DNA from: DASZWJ01 sp963813895 | Lineage (GTDB): Bacteria > Pseudomonadota > Gammaproteobacteria > JAURND01 | Direction: 5' to 3' | DNA length: 64,000 nt | NCBI GenBank assembly: GCA_963813895.1 | Contig: CAWFAS010000003.1 | Span: 434,001-498,000 of the forward strand | Part shown: piece after piece, positions 55,824-64,000 of the stretch | How positions within the stretch are numbered: the first letter of the stretch is position 1 | Layout: each line of letters starts with the position of its first letter | Translations under genes and position numbers: made by a program | The notes under the pieces: model-generated | Told to the model about the DNA's origin: nothing | Database searches by the model: none | What the model saw: the letters and a program-made list of their open reading frames with translations, nothing else

Positions 55824-56195
55824 TTATTTAACTTCAATTTGTGCGCCTGCTGCTTCCAGCTTCTTCTTGATATCTTCAGCTTCAGCTTTAGGAATGCCTT
55901 CTTTTACAGTAGATGGAACACCTTCTACCATATCTTTTGCTTCCTTCAGACCAAGACCGGTAATAGCTCGAATGACTTTAATAACTTCAATCTTATTAGC
56001 ACCAAAACTTTTCATGACGAGATCAAACTCAGTCTTCTCTTCAACTGCAGCTGCTGGTCCTGCTGCCGCTGCTGGGGCTGCCGCAATAGCAGCGGCAGCT
56101 GAAACACCAAATTCATCTTCGATTGCTTTTACTAAATCGACAACCTCTTTAACTGTCATAGTTTTGATTGTCTCAACTACTTGAGAAATGGACAT
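55824..56195 (-). CDS. rplL: 50S ribosomal protein L7/L12
   Basis: The 123-residue stalk protein has an N-terminal dimerisation part (1-32), the alanine-rich hinge (33-52, AAAAIAAAPAAAAGP) and the C-terminal factor-binding domain (KIEVIKVIRAITGLGLKEAKDMVEGVPSTVKEGI). Length is normal. It follows rplJ by 56 bases. Confidence 0.97.
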   Translation of the reverse strand: MSISQVVETIKTMTVKEVVDLVKAIEDEFGVSAAAAIAAAPAAAAGPAAAVEEKTEFDLVMKSFGANKIEVIKVIRAITGLGLKEAKDMVEGVPSTVKEGIPKAEAEDIKKKLEAAGAQIEVK

Positions 56196-56251
56196 TTGCT
56201 TCTCCTATTCATGTTTGAATTCACAAAGGAATTTTAAGATTTATCGAATAT

Positions 56252-56779
56252 TCAGGCTGCTTGTTTCTTTTCAGCAATAGCCGACAAAACACGTGCAACC
56301 CTGGCATAAGGCTCTGCTAAAGTACGCGCCAATTTGGTTATTGGAGCGTTAAGAACAGCCATTAACATAGCAATTGCTTGATCGCGAGTCGGTAGATTCG
56401 CTACTGCTTCAAGCTCGTTACCTGACATTAATGCGCCGCCAAAAGAAAGTGCTTTTACTTCCAAAAGTTTGTTTTCTTTTGCGAAATCACGCACTAGACG
56501 CGCGGCATCCCCCGGATCCTTGAGTGAAAATATTAAAATCATAGGACCCACTAGTGCCTCTTGCAAGCAAGCAAAATTGGTATCCTGTACTGCCCTTCGC
56601 GCTAGTGTATTGCGAACCACACGCAGAAAAACTCCTGCTTGTCTTGCTTTTACGCGTAGCTCTGTCATCTGCGCAACGGTCAGGCCACGATAACTGGCAA
56701 TAACGGCAAAACTAGCCTCTCCAACTACCTTAGCAACCTCTGTGACAATTAACTTTTTATCTTCCAGCTTAAGCGCCAT
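56252..56779 (-). CDS. rplJ: 50S ribosomal protein L10
   Basis: The 175-residue product has the rRNA-binding N-terminal domain (EVAKVVGEASFAVIASYRGLTVAQMTELRVKARQAGVFLRVVRNTLARRAV) and the C-terminal helix that carries L7/L12 dimers. L10 with L7/L12 represses its own translation by binding the leader, which is recognisable at 56970-57052. Confidence 0.97.
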   Translation of the reverse strand: MALKLEDKKLIVTEVAKVVGEASFAVIASYRGLTVAQMTELRVKARQAGVFLRVVRNTLARRAVQDTNFACLQEALVGPMILIFSLKDPGDAARLVRDFAKENKLLEVKALSFGGALMSGNELEAVANLPTRDQAIAMLMAVLNAPITKLARTLAEPYARVARVLSAIAEKKQAA

Positions 56780-56969
56780 CGGACAACCCTCTAAATTATA
56801 ACATCTCCAAATAGTTGCTGAAGATGCTTTAACCTGAAAATACCTTCAGGCTTATGGCATATAGAATCTAGTACAATTATTTGAAGTTCAGCTTTAACTA
56901 AAATTGAACCTCAAAGTACAAACAGACTCCAGTTTACTCTAATGGTGCCCACTCTAAGAAAAACTTGTG

Positions 56970-57052
56970 AGATATCACCGTCTGCGCAGGTTATGTATAT
57001 ACCGTTTGGAATATACTATTAAGCATAAAGCACCTGCGGTCTTCGACAGATC
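56970..57052 (-). promoter_or_regulatory. L10 leader (rplJ autoregulatory RNA)
   Basis: On the minus strand CGAAGACCGCAGGTGC pairs with ACCTGCGCAGACGGTGA through CGCAGGT/ACCTGCG. The flanking AGACC and AGACGGTGA supply the kink-turn typical of the rplJ leader that binds L10-L12. It lies about 190 bases upstream of rplJ in the 508-base rplA-rplJ gap. Also in that gap, 57221-57254 forms ACTTTGGGA/TCCCAAAGT just after rplA, a possible partial terminator or processing site. Confidence 0.75.
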
Positions 57053-57287
57053 AGTTATTGTTCTGTGATACTAGTTAAATCCATTTTTTTGACTAAGCTC
57101 TTGTTTGGCATAGCCTAAATAACAGAAATTCAACTTTCACAACAACACTATCTGATACCGCGAATTCTTTGGTATTCCTTACATAAAGGAATTTTTAAAT
57201 ACGTTTTCGGTAGCAGCATCACTTTGGGACTGCATTTTAAATATATCCCAAAGTAACAGCTTTAATACAAGACGCCAATGCAAGGAA

Positions 57288-57989
57288 TCAGGCATTTTCT
57301 TCAAATGACGCCTGGTCAACTACTAATCCTGGCCCCATAGTTGAAGATACTGTAATTTTTTTCAAAAATACGCCTTTGGCAGTTGCAGGCCGGGCTTTTT
57401 TCAAATCAGCCAATAAAGCCTTCAGATTTTCGATCAGAGCAGGGGTCTCGAAATCAACCTTACCCAATGTGCAATGAATAATACCACCTTTTTCGGTACG
57501 ATAACGAACTTGCCCAGATTTGGCATTTTTTACTGCAGTGGCCACATCAGCTGTAACAGTTCCAACTTTTGGATTAGGCATTAATCCGCGTGGGCCTAAA
57601 ATTTGTCCCAGTTGGCCGACTATACGCATGGCATCAGGGGTTGCAATGACTACGTCAAAGTTCAAGTCACCTGACTTGACTGCTTCCGCTAAATCTTCAA
57701 AGCCTACACGATCAGCACCCGCTGCCTTAGCTGCTTCAGCATTTTGACCTTGGGCAAACACTGCCACTTTTACGCTACGGCCGGTACCGTTAGGTAGAAC
57801 CGTAGCACCACGCACAACTTGTTCTGAAATGCGCGGGTCTACGCCTAAATTGATGCTTACATCGACACTTTCTTTAAATTTCACTTTTGAACTTGTTCTT
57901 AATAAATCAAAAGCTTCGCTTATTATATATAGCTTACCTGGGATAATAGCTTCATTAATGGCTTTTTGACGCTTAGATAATTTTGTCAT
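57288..57989 (-). CDS. rplA: 50S ribosomal protein L1
   Basis: The 233-residue product forms the L1 stalk that helps release E-site tRNA. It shows VDVSINLGVDPRISEQVVRGATVLPNGTGRSVKVAVFAQG and the signature GQILGPRGLMPNPKVGTVT. L1 is the translational repressor of rplKA in E. coli. Its start overlaps the rplK stop by four bases (ATGA). Confidence 0.97.
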   Translation of the reverse strand: MTKLSKRQKAINEAIIPGKLYIISEAFDLLRTSSKVKFKESVDVSINLGVDPRISEQVVRGATVLPNGTGRSVKVAVFAQGQNAEAAKAAGADRVGFEDLAEAVKSGDLNFDVVIATPDAMRIVGQLGQILGPRGLMPNPKVGTVTADVATAVKNAKSGQVRYRTEKGGIIHCTLGKVDFETPALIENLKALLADLKKARPATAKGVFLKKITVSSTMGPGLVVDQASFEENA

Positions 57990-58423
57990 TGAACAATCCC
58001 CTCTACATCAATGCCCATACTGCGAGCTGTTCCAGCAATAGTGCGTACAGCCGCTGTTAAATCAGCTGCTGTTAAATCAGGCTGCTTCAATTTTGCTATT
58101 TCTTGCAATTGTGCAACTGTCACTTTACCCACCTTGGTTGTATGCGGCGTTGCGCTGCCACTGGTAATACCTGCTGCTTTTTTCAATAGAACTGATGCCG
58201 GTGGTGTTTTAGTTATAAATGTAAAGCTGCGATCACTATAAACAGTTATTACTACTGGCGTCGGCATACCTGCTTCCAAGTTTTGGGTCCTGGCATTGAA
58301 TGTCTTACAAAATTCCATTATGTTGACACCATGCTGACCAAGGGCTGGCCCTACTGGAGGACTGGGATTAGCCTGACCTGCTTTTACTTGTAATTTAATA
58401 TAGGCTTGAATTTTCTTTGCCAT
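57986..58423 (-). CDS. rplK: 50S ribosomal protein L11
   Basis: The 145-residue product begins MAKKIQAYIKLQVKAGQANPSPPVGPALGQHGVNIMEFCK, which includes the proline-rich thiostrepton-binding part. The C-terminal rRNA-binding domain ends RTIAGTARSMGIDVEG. It lies 86 bases after nusG. Confidence 0.97.
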   Translation of the reverse strand: MAKKIQAYIKLQVKAGQANPSPPVGPALGQHGVNIMEFCKTFNARTQNLEAGMPTPVVITVYSDRSFTFITKTPPASVLLKKAAGITSGSATPHTTKVGKVTVAQLQEIAKLKQPDLTAADLTAAVRTIAGTARSMGIDVEGIVQ

Positions 58424-58509
58424 TTTTTACTCCGTAATTACGGGCTTGTACCGAAAAACACTCTAAGATTCGAACATCAACTTGCCTAAATATGTCCAGT
58501 TATAAAGCT

Positions 58510-59058
58510 CTAACTTTTCTCTACTTGCCCAAACTCCAATTCCACGGGAGTGGAACGACCAAATATCAATACAGATACACGCAAACGGTTCTTTTCATAA
58601 TTCACGTCTTCAACCACGCCATTAAAATCAGCAAATGGACCTTCAATAACGCGTACAACCTCCCCCGGCTCGAAAAGAATTTTCGGCCTTGGCTTGTTAG
58701 CACCTTCCTGCACCCTTTTAAGTATGGAATTTGCCTGGTTGGCAGGGATTGGAGCCGGATTTTTACCACCGATGAACCCTATAACTCCAGGAATTTCCTT
58801 GATGAAATGCCAAGTTTGAGCATCCATAATCATCTCAACCCATACATATCCAGGAAAAAATTTGCGCTCTGTTTTACGCTTTTGCCCAGCACGCATCTCC
58901 ACCACCTCTTCAGTTGGAACTACGATCTCTCCAAATTTTTCTTCTAGGTGCTGCGAGCGTATGCGATCCTGCAATCGCAAAACTACTGCGTTTTCTTCTC
59001 CTGTGCGGGTATGTACTACATACCACTGTCTAGTGGAACTTGATTCAAGATCAGTCAT
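58510..59058 (-). CDS. nusG: Transcription elongation factor NusG
   Basis: The 182-residue product has the NGN domain (RQWYVVHTRTGEENAVVLRLQDRI ... FFPGYVWVEMIMD ... PGVIGFIGG, residues 9-110) that binds the polymerase clamp and the C-terminal KOW domain (FEPGEVVRVIEGPFADFNGVVEDVNYEKNRLRV) that contacts Rho or S10. Length is normal. It is cotranscribed with secE. Confidence 0.97.
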   Translation of the reverse strand: MTDLESSSTRQWYVVHTRTGEENAVVLRLQDRIRSQHLEEKFGEIVVPTEEVVEMRAGQKRKTERKFFPGYVWVEMIMDAQTWHFIKEIPGVIGFIGGKNPAPIPANQANSILKRVQEGANKPRPKILFEPGEVVRVIEGPFADFNGVVEDVNYEKNRLRVSVLIFGRSTPVELEFGQVEKS

Positions 59059-59180
59059 TTTTACCCTCTGTAACTATTCAGTTTTCATGGTGTAATACTT
59101 ATTGTGCAGTGACCCAAGAACTTATTTTATAAACCATGTTCCTTAAATCCTAGAACTGCATAATAAACTTTTTACCGTCT

Positions 59181-59564
59181 CTAGCCTTGTCCCGTAAGCC
59201 AACCCACGATGGATAATAATGCAGAATCTATACCCCACAATATAAGGGCCATAATCACAACCATGCCAACTATGATCATAGTCGTATGTATTGTCTCCTG
59301 CCGAGTGGGCCAAACTACCTTCCGCAACTCATTTCGTGCATCTTTGGTAAAATCCCATACCCGTCGACCTACGGCAGTTTGAGAAGCAATACCCAGCGCA
59401 ATACATGCGAGCACTATCCATCCTGCGAGTCTGATAGGCCAATCAATTTCACTGTAGTAATAATTGGCCCACAATCCAGCAATAATTAAAGCAACTATCA
59501 GAATCCACTTTAGGACGTCCCAACTAGGGGCTGACGTTGTTACATAATCCGATTTTTTATTCAT
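59181..59564 (-). CDS. secE: Sec translocase subunit SecE, three-helix type
   Basis: The 127-residue product has three hydrophobic helices (about 18-37, 43-61 and 93-122), the E. coli-type long form, with the essential cytoplasmic segment FTKDARNELRKVVWPTRQETIHTT before helix 3. It clamps SecY. It is the first gene of the secE-nusG-rplKA run. Confidence 0.96.
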   Translation of the reverse strand: MNKKSDYVTTSAPSWDVLKWILIVALIIAGLWANYYYSEIDWPIRLAGWIVLACIALGIASQTAVGRRVWDFTKDARNELRKVVWPTRQETIHTTMIIVGMVVIMALILWGIDSALLSIVGWLTGQG

Positions 59565-59871
59565 ATTTATGATTCGTATTCCATTGTTCTCAGGAACTGT
59601 CTTAAATAACTATAAATTTTAATTGCTATAGGTATTTTTGAATAATTCTCTCAATGCAGTATCAATCCCACAATAGGGATTGAGTTAACCAGCTGTCAAA
59701 CAATAACTAGCATCAAGGTTTGAATTTACTAGCGGTGAATTATTTCGTCAAAACAAATTAGAATGCATGAAAATCTGCAAAGAAAATCGGTTTTTACAGA
59801 AATTTCTGAGTGTCAGTTTTTGCTGACATGGCACACTTAATATATACGCTTTTGTTTTTAGTACAGTTGTT

Positions 59872-59899
59872 ATCATTTTAAAACGATAGTCTTAGTCAA
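59872..59899 (-). promoter_or_regulatory. Candidate promoter for secE-nusG
   Basis: On the minus strand TTGACT (59899-59894) lies 16 bases before AATGAT (59877-59872). It is just downstream of tRNA-Trp in a 345-base gap that also contains small hairpins at 59662-59683 (TCAATCCC/GGGATTGA) and 59811-59828 (TGTCAG/CTGACA). The -10 box is weak. Confidence 0.3.
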
Positions 59900-59909
59900 T
59901 ATTCCAAAC

Positions 59910-59985
<76 letters not shown>

Positions 59986-60088
59986 ATAAAACATACTTAT
60001 TTTAAAATAGTAATTCTTTCACTATTCTCTTTAACCCTTCACATCTACTTTTTCCGATAAGGACAAAGCATAACTTACGCAAGATGAT

Positions 60089-61279
60089 CTATTCAATCAC
60101 CCGAGCAACAACACCAGCACCCACTGTGCGACCACCTTCGCGAATCGCGAATTTTAAACCCTTCTCCATCGCAATGGGACTTCCTAATATAATCGTCATC
60201 TGGATGTTATCCCCTGGCATCACCATCTCTACACCCTCCGGTAGCTGGACTTCTCCAGTTACGTCTGTTGTTCTAAAATAAAATTGCGGACGGTATCCTT
60301 TGAAAAATGGCGTGTGTCTTCCTCCTTCATCCTTAGATAATACGTACACTTCAGCTTCAAACTTGGTATGCGGCGTTATACTGCCTGGCTTCGCTAATAC
60401 CTGACCTCGTTCTACTTCTTCACGTTTCGTTCCACGCAATAACACACCTACGTTATCTCCCGCGCGACCCTCGTCTAGAAGCTTACGGAACATCTCAACT
60501 CCAGTACAAGTCGTTTTAGTGGTCGGATTGATTCCAACAATCTCCACTTCTTCCCCTACCTTGACAATTCCTCTCTCTACTCTTCCAGTTACCACCGTTC
60601 CTCGACCCGAAATCGAGAATACATCTTCTATCGGCAGCAAGAATGGCTGATCTATCTTGCGCTCCGGTACCGGAAAATAATCATCCATTACTGCAACTAG
60701 CTTCAAGATTGAGGGTACCCCGATCTCACTGCTATCGCCTTCCAATGCCTTTAATGCCGAACCCACTACAATAGGAGTGGTATCTCCTGGAAAGTCGTAT
60801 TTGGTCAATAAATCCCTGATTTCTAATTCTACCAATTCTAATAATTCTGCATCGTCTACCATGTCCGCTTTATTCAAATAAACCACTATATACGGCACAC
60901 CTACCTGACGAGCCAATAAAATATGTTCTCGGGTCTGCGGCATAGGGCCATCCGCTGCCGATACCACCAGGATCGCTCCATCCATCTGCGCTGCACCCGT
61001 TATCATATTCTTTACATAGTCAGCATGGCCTGGGCAATCTACGTGTGCATAATGGCGGTTTTCTGACTGGTATTCTACGTGCGCCGTCGCTATCGTTATT
61101 CCGCGTGCTTTTTCTTCTGGCGCCTTATCAATCTGATCGTAGGCCAGTGCACTTCCACCAAACTTATCCGACAATACCTTGGTTAAGGCTGCCGTTAATG
61201 TTGTTTTACCGTGATCTACGTGACCTATGGTGCCCACATTAATATGCGGCTTCGTTCGATCAAATTTTTCCTTTGACAT
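60089..61279 (-). CDS. tuf: Elongation factor Tu, copy 2 (intact)
   Basis: The 396-residue GTPase is complete: GHVDHGKT at 19-26, DCPGHADY, NKADM and the switch and domain II/III sequences through VGAGVVARVIE. It lies between tRNA-Thr and tRNA-Trp, the tufB position of E. coli, and is probably cotranscribed with the upstream tRNAs. It is the best guide for repairing the copy at 41809-43000. Confidence 0.98.
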   Translation of the reverse strand: MSKEKFDRTKPHINVGTIGHVDHGKTTLTAALTKVLSDKFGGSALAYDQIDKAPEEKARGITIATAHVEYQSENRHYAHVDCPGHADYVKNMITGAAQMDGAILVVSAADGPMPQTREHILLARQVGVPYIVVYLNKADMVDDAELLELVELEIRDLLTKYDFPGDTTPIVVGSALKALEGDSSEIGVPSILKLVAVMDDYFPVPERKIDQPFLLPIEDVFSISGRGTVVTGRVERGIVKVGEEVEIVGINPTTKTTCTGVEMFRKLLDEGRAGDNVGVLLRGTKREEVERGQVLAKPGSITPHTKFEAEVYVLSKDEGGRHTPFFKGYRPQFYFRTTDVTGEVQLPEGVEMVMPGDNIQMTIILGSPIAMEKGLKFAIREGGRTVGAGVVARVIE

Positions 61280-61405
61280 GGTATTTCTCCTAAATAAAAC
61301 AGAGGTTGGCTGTTGTTTAACTATATGATGGTGCTTGGTAAACGCTCCTCAAACCATCTCAGAATAGAAAGCCAGAAGTAATCTAGCATTCCATCCGGTA
61401 ATTAC

Positions 61406-61481
<76 letters not shown>

Positions 61482-61514
61482 ACTTTATTGAGACTTAAAC
61501 TTAGATATCTATAT

Positions 61515-61805
61515 AGGCTCTGTAAAACAATAATTTATCTTTTTAGCATCCCATCTAAGACTCATCTTCGCAGGCGGGAGGATGTAGAAAAACACTTACA
61601 TAGAACAGCCGACGTAGTCGTCCCGGCATGGATGCCGGGATCCAGATCACAGGATGTGAAAGTTTCGCTTTCCTGCGCCCTGGATCCCGGCTTCCTGCCG
61701 GGACGACGTTCCGTCGACTATGCGCGCATTTTTCTACCCCCTCCCGCCTGCAAATCTGAGCCTCAGCTGGGCGCTAAAAAGATAAGTTATTGTTTTACAG
61801 AGCCT
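61515..61805. mobile_element. Non-coding element C with ~76-bp terminal inverted repeats
   Basis: Left end AGGCTCTGTAAAACAATAAT and right end, inverted, match over about 76 bases with a dozen differences, including GCAGGCGGGAGG. Between the arms lies a copy of the GC-rich palindrome (61617-61707). No transposase is encoded. It separates tRNA-Thr from tRNA-Gly, which are normally a few bases apart. Confidence 0.75.
61617..61707. repeat. GC-rich palindromic repeat, copy 2 (nested in element C)
   Basis: Read in reverse, it matches 1451-1539 with about four differences, including the loop with GCGAAACTTTCACATCC. The left arm carries CATGGATGCC in place of CAGGAAGCC, so this copy's stem is slightly imperfect. 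Confidence 0.85.
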
Positions 61806-61821
61806 TAGGGCTTGTGTAACA
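61806..61821. repeat. Solitary repeat tip beside element C
   Basis: TAGGGCTTGTGTAACA equals the right tip of the small element at 4227-4300. It begins where element C ends, suggesting an older insertion that was truncated. Confidence 0.5.
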
Positions 61822-61873
61822 CTAACATATAGATTTCATAAAAAATTCACTGCAAAGAATACTATAAAGTAAA

Positions 61874-61947
61874 TGGAGCGGGTGATGGGAATCGAACCCA
61901 CGCTATCAGCTTGGAAGGCTGAAGTTCTACCATTGAACTACACCCGC
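61874..61947 (-). tRNA. tRNA-Gly (UCC)
   Basis: This 74-nucleotide cloverleaf starts GCGGGTG and has CCA encoded. The anticodon loop CTTCCAA gives UCC. Confidence 0.97.
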
Positions 61948-62005
61948 ATAGCCTGTAAGCGTGCAATCACCGGATAAAAACAGCTACAAAGCTATTTTTA
62001 CCCCC

Positions 62006-62031
62006 TAAAAAAGCCCTCAAAAGGGTTTTTT
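62006..62031 (-). terminator. Intrinsic terminator between tRNA-Tyr and tRNA-Gly
   Basis: On the minus strand AAAAACCCT and AGGGCTTTTTT enclose a four-base loop and end in T6. It would separate tRNA-Tyr from the tRNA-Gly/Thr/tuf unit. The remaining 341-base gap (61948-62288) shows no gene. Confidence 0.6.
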
Positions 62032-62288
62032 GGCATCTCAAAGTGCGCATATTCGATTTTTTATTATGTTTTATGTTCTGCTGCACTTTGCTTAATTTGT
62101 GACTTAAGCGGTAAATTTATAGTAATTTAAAGCGTCTAAAGGATTATCATAGCTTTAGACTCTGTCAAGTGTTTCTTTATACCTATTACAGCACTACTAT
62201 TCAATCTATATTTAAACTAAGTTCAGTAAAATTCCCTACCAAGGCTTCTTTAGCACTTGATGCCAACCAGCAGGGAATAAACAAATTG

Positions 62289-62373
<85 letters not shown>

Positions 62374-62524
62374 AAAAAATTTAAGCGCGTCATTTTGCGT
62401 CACTACGACCAGAATGTCAACTAAACAATACAATCTGTTTAGGGGGCTGCGTTATTATTTATAACAAGCAAGGACTTAATTTCATGGAAACGTCAAAATA
62501 AAGGAAGTTATTCTAGATACGCAA

Positions 62525-62553
62525 TAAAAAAGCCCTGCTTTGCAGCAGGGCTT
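62525..62553 (-). terminator. Intrinsic terminator of groEL
   Basis: AAGCCCTGCT and AGCAGGGCTT form a perfect ten-base stem with a four-base loop, followed on the minus strand by TTTTTATT. It lies 25 bases after the groEL stop. Confidence 0.9.
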
Positions 62554-62577
62554 CTAATTGCAGCTAGACGACGATGG

Positions 62578-64000
62578 TTACATCATACCGCCCATGCCAC
62601 CCATACCTCCCATATCTCCAGCACCTACTGGAGCAGCTTCTTTCTTAGGAATTTCAGCCACCATTGCTCCGGTAGTGATCATCAAACTAGCTATAGAAGC
62701 AGCATTTTGTAAGGCAGTGCGTGTGACTTTGGTTGGATCCAAAATACCCATTTCAATCATGTCACCGAAATCACCGGATGCAGCATTATAACCAAAGTTA
62801 CCTTTACCTTCTACTACCTTGGATAGGATAACTGAAGCTTCTTCGCCAGCATTGGTCACTATCTGTCGTAATGGAGATTCCATTGCGCGACGCAGAATAG
62901 CGATACCAATATTCTGATCATCGTTGTCGCCCTTTAGGTTCTTAAGAGACTGTAATGCACGAATCAAGGCAACACCACCGCCAGGAACTACACCTTCTTC
63001 GACAGCAGCACGGGTTGCATGCAATGCATCTTCCACTCGGGCTTTTTTCTCTTTCATTTCCATTTCAGTAGCTGCACCCACTTTGATAACCGCAACACCG
63101 CCAGCCAATTTGGCCAAACGTTCTTGCAGTTTTTCTCGATCGTAATCAGAGGTGGTTTTGTCAATCTCAGCACGAATTTGGGCGATTCGTAGATTTAATA
63201 TCGCTCGATTCACCTGCGCCATCAATAATGGTGGAGTTTTCTTTAGTAACCACTATTCTTTTGGCCGCGCCAAGATCAGCTAAGGTAATGCTTTCCAGAG
63301 AAATGCCTACTTCTTCTGAAACTACTTTGCCACCCGTTAATATGGCAATGTCTTGCAACATAGATTTACGACGGTCACCAAAGCCAGGCGCTTTCACGGC
63401 TACGACTTTAACAATACCGCGGATGGTATTCACCACCAAGGTTGCCAATGCTTCACCTTCAACATCTTCGGCGATTAGCAATAAAGATCTACCAGATTTG
63501 GCCACAGACTTCTAATACTGGAAGCAATTCACGGATATTTGAAATTTTTTTGTCAACCAACAAAATATAGGGATTCTCAAGCTCAGTGCTCATGTTTTGC
63601 TGATTGTTGATGAAGTAAGGGGACAGGTAGCCACGATCAAACTGCATACCTTCTACTACTTCCAGAGAATTCTCTAGTCCAGAACCATCTTCAACGGTAA
63701 TAACACCTTCTTTACCCACTTTTTCCATCGCTTTCGCGATAATGTTGCCTATAGCTTCATCGGCATTAGCTGAAATTGTTCCAACTTGGGCAATAGCTTT
63801 CTGATCGGTGCAAGGTTTAGAGAGTTTTTTTAGTTCCTCTACAGCAGCAGCAACTGCTTTGTCTATACCACGCTTAAGATCCATCGGGTTTATACCAGCG
63901 GCAACTGACTTCATACCTTCTGCCAAGATAGCCTGAGTCAACACGGTAGCGGTGGTTGTGCCATCGCCAGCAATATCAGAAGTTTTGGAGGCAACTTCCT
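62578..64000 (-). CDS. groEL: Chaperonin GroEL, 5' end outside the window, two single-base indels
   Basis: The visible part starts at EVASKTSDIAGDGTTTATVL, equivalent to about residue 76 of E. coli GroEL with the ATP-binding DGTTT. It continues through the apical domain (DRGYLSPYFINNQQ) to the Gly/Met tail GGMGGMM. Extra bases near 63511 (LEVLE..VAKSGR) and 63190 (DIKS..RIAQIRAEI) break the frame, but the protein is conserved on both sides. GroEL folds proteins with GroES, whose gene probably lies just beyond the window. The indels look like consensus errors. Confidence 0.94.

Overview
The window is a chromosomal segment of an AT-leaning gammaproteobacterium. The order rimP-nusA-infB-rbfA-truB behind an initiator tRNA, the order tRNA-Tyr/Gly/Thr-tuf-tRNA-Trp-secE-nusG-rplKAJL-rpoBC, and the fused str-S10-spc-alpha ribosomal operon are all typical of Gammaproteobacteria. 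Paired GacA/LetA-type regulators, a 101-residue S14 that keeps a CxxC/CxxC zinc knuckle, many small inverted-repeat elements and loose spacing inside operons suggest Legionellales or a related host-associated lineage. That placement is inference; no 16S gene is present.

Layout. 1-9.5 kb is accessory DNA: a proline-rich protein tail, two LuxR/FixJ response regulators without a kinase, a POT-family peptide transporter, a SAM methyltransferase meeting an unrecognised 443-residue protein tail to tail, a small HTH regulator, an unrecognised 101-residue protein and several repeat elements. 9.45-15.9 kb is the transcription/translation operon (promoter, tRNA-fMet, attenuator, rimP, nusA, infB, rbfA, truB). 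15.9-26.7 kb carries comEC, a marC-like gene, hemE, uvrA, a YajR-like MFS transporter, ssb and a dicarboxylate/amino-acid symporter. 26.9-46.5 kb, minus strand, is one ribosomal supercluster, transcribed rpsL-rpsG-fusA-tuf-S10-spc-alpha-rplQ. 47-59.6 kb, minus strand, is secE-nusG-rplKA-rplJL-rpoBC with an L10 leader before rplJ. 59.9-62.4 kb holds four tRNAs and the second tuf gene. 62.6-64 kb is groEL, cut by the window end.

The most striking feature is the state of rpoB, rpoC, fusA, the first tuf and groEL. Each is broken by single-base insertions and deletions while the protein sequence stays intact across the frames. I place about 37 in rpoB and 14 in rpoC, nearly all between about 48.29 and 54.8 kb, plus three in fusA, three in tuf and two in groEL. 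Undoing them restores lengths divisible by three. Neighbouring genes are clean. Local consensus error is much more likely than gene death, so these genes should be read as functional.

The second theme is small non-coding mobile elements. At least three families with terminal inverted repeats are present. The same ~89-bp GC-rich palindrome is nested, in opposite orientations, inside members of two of these families.
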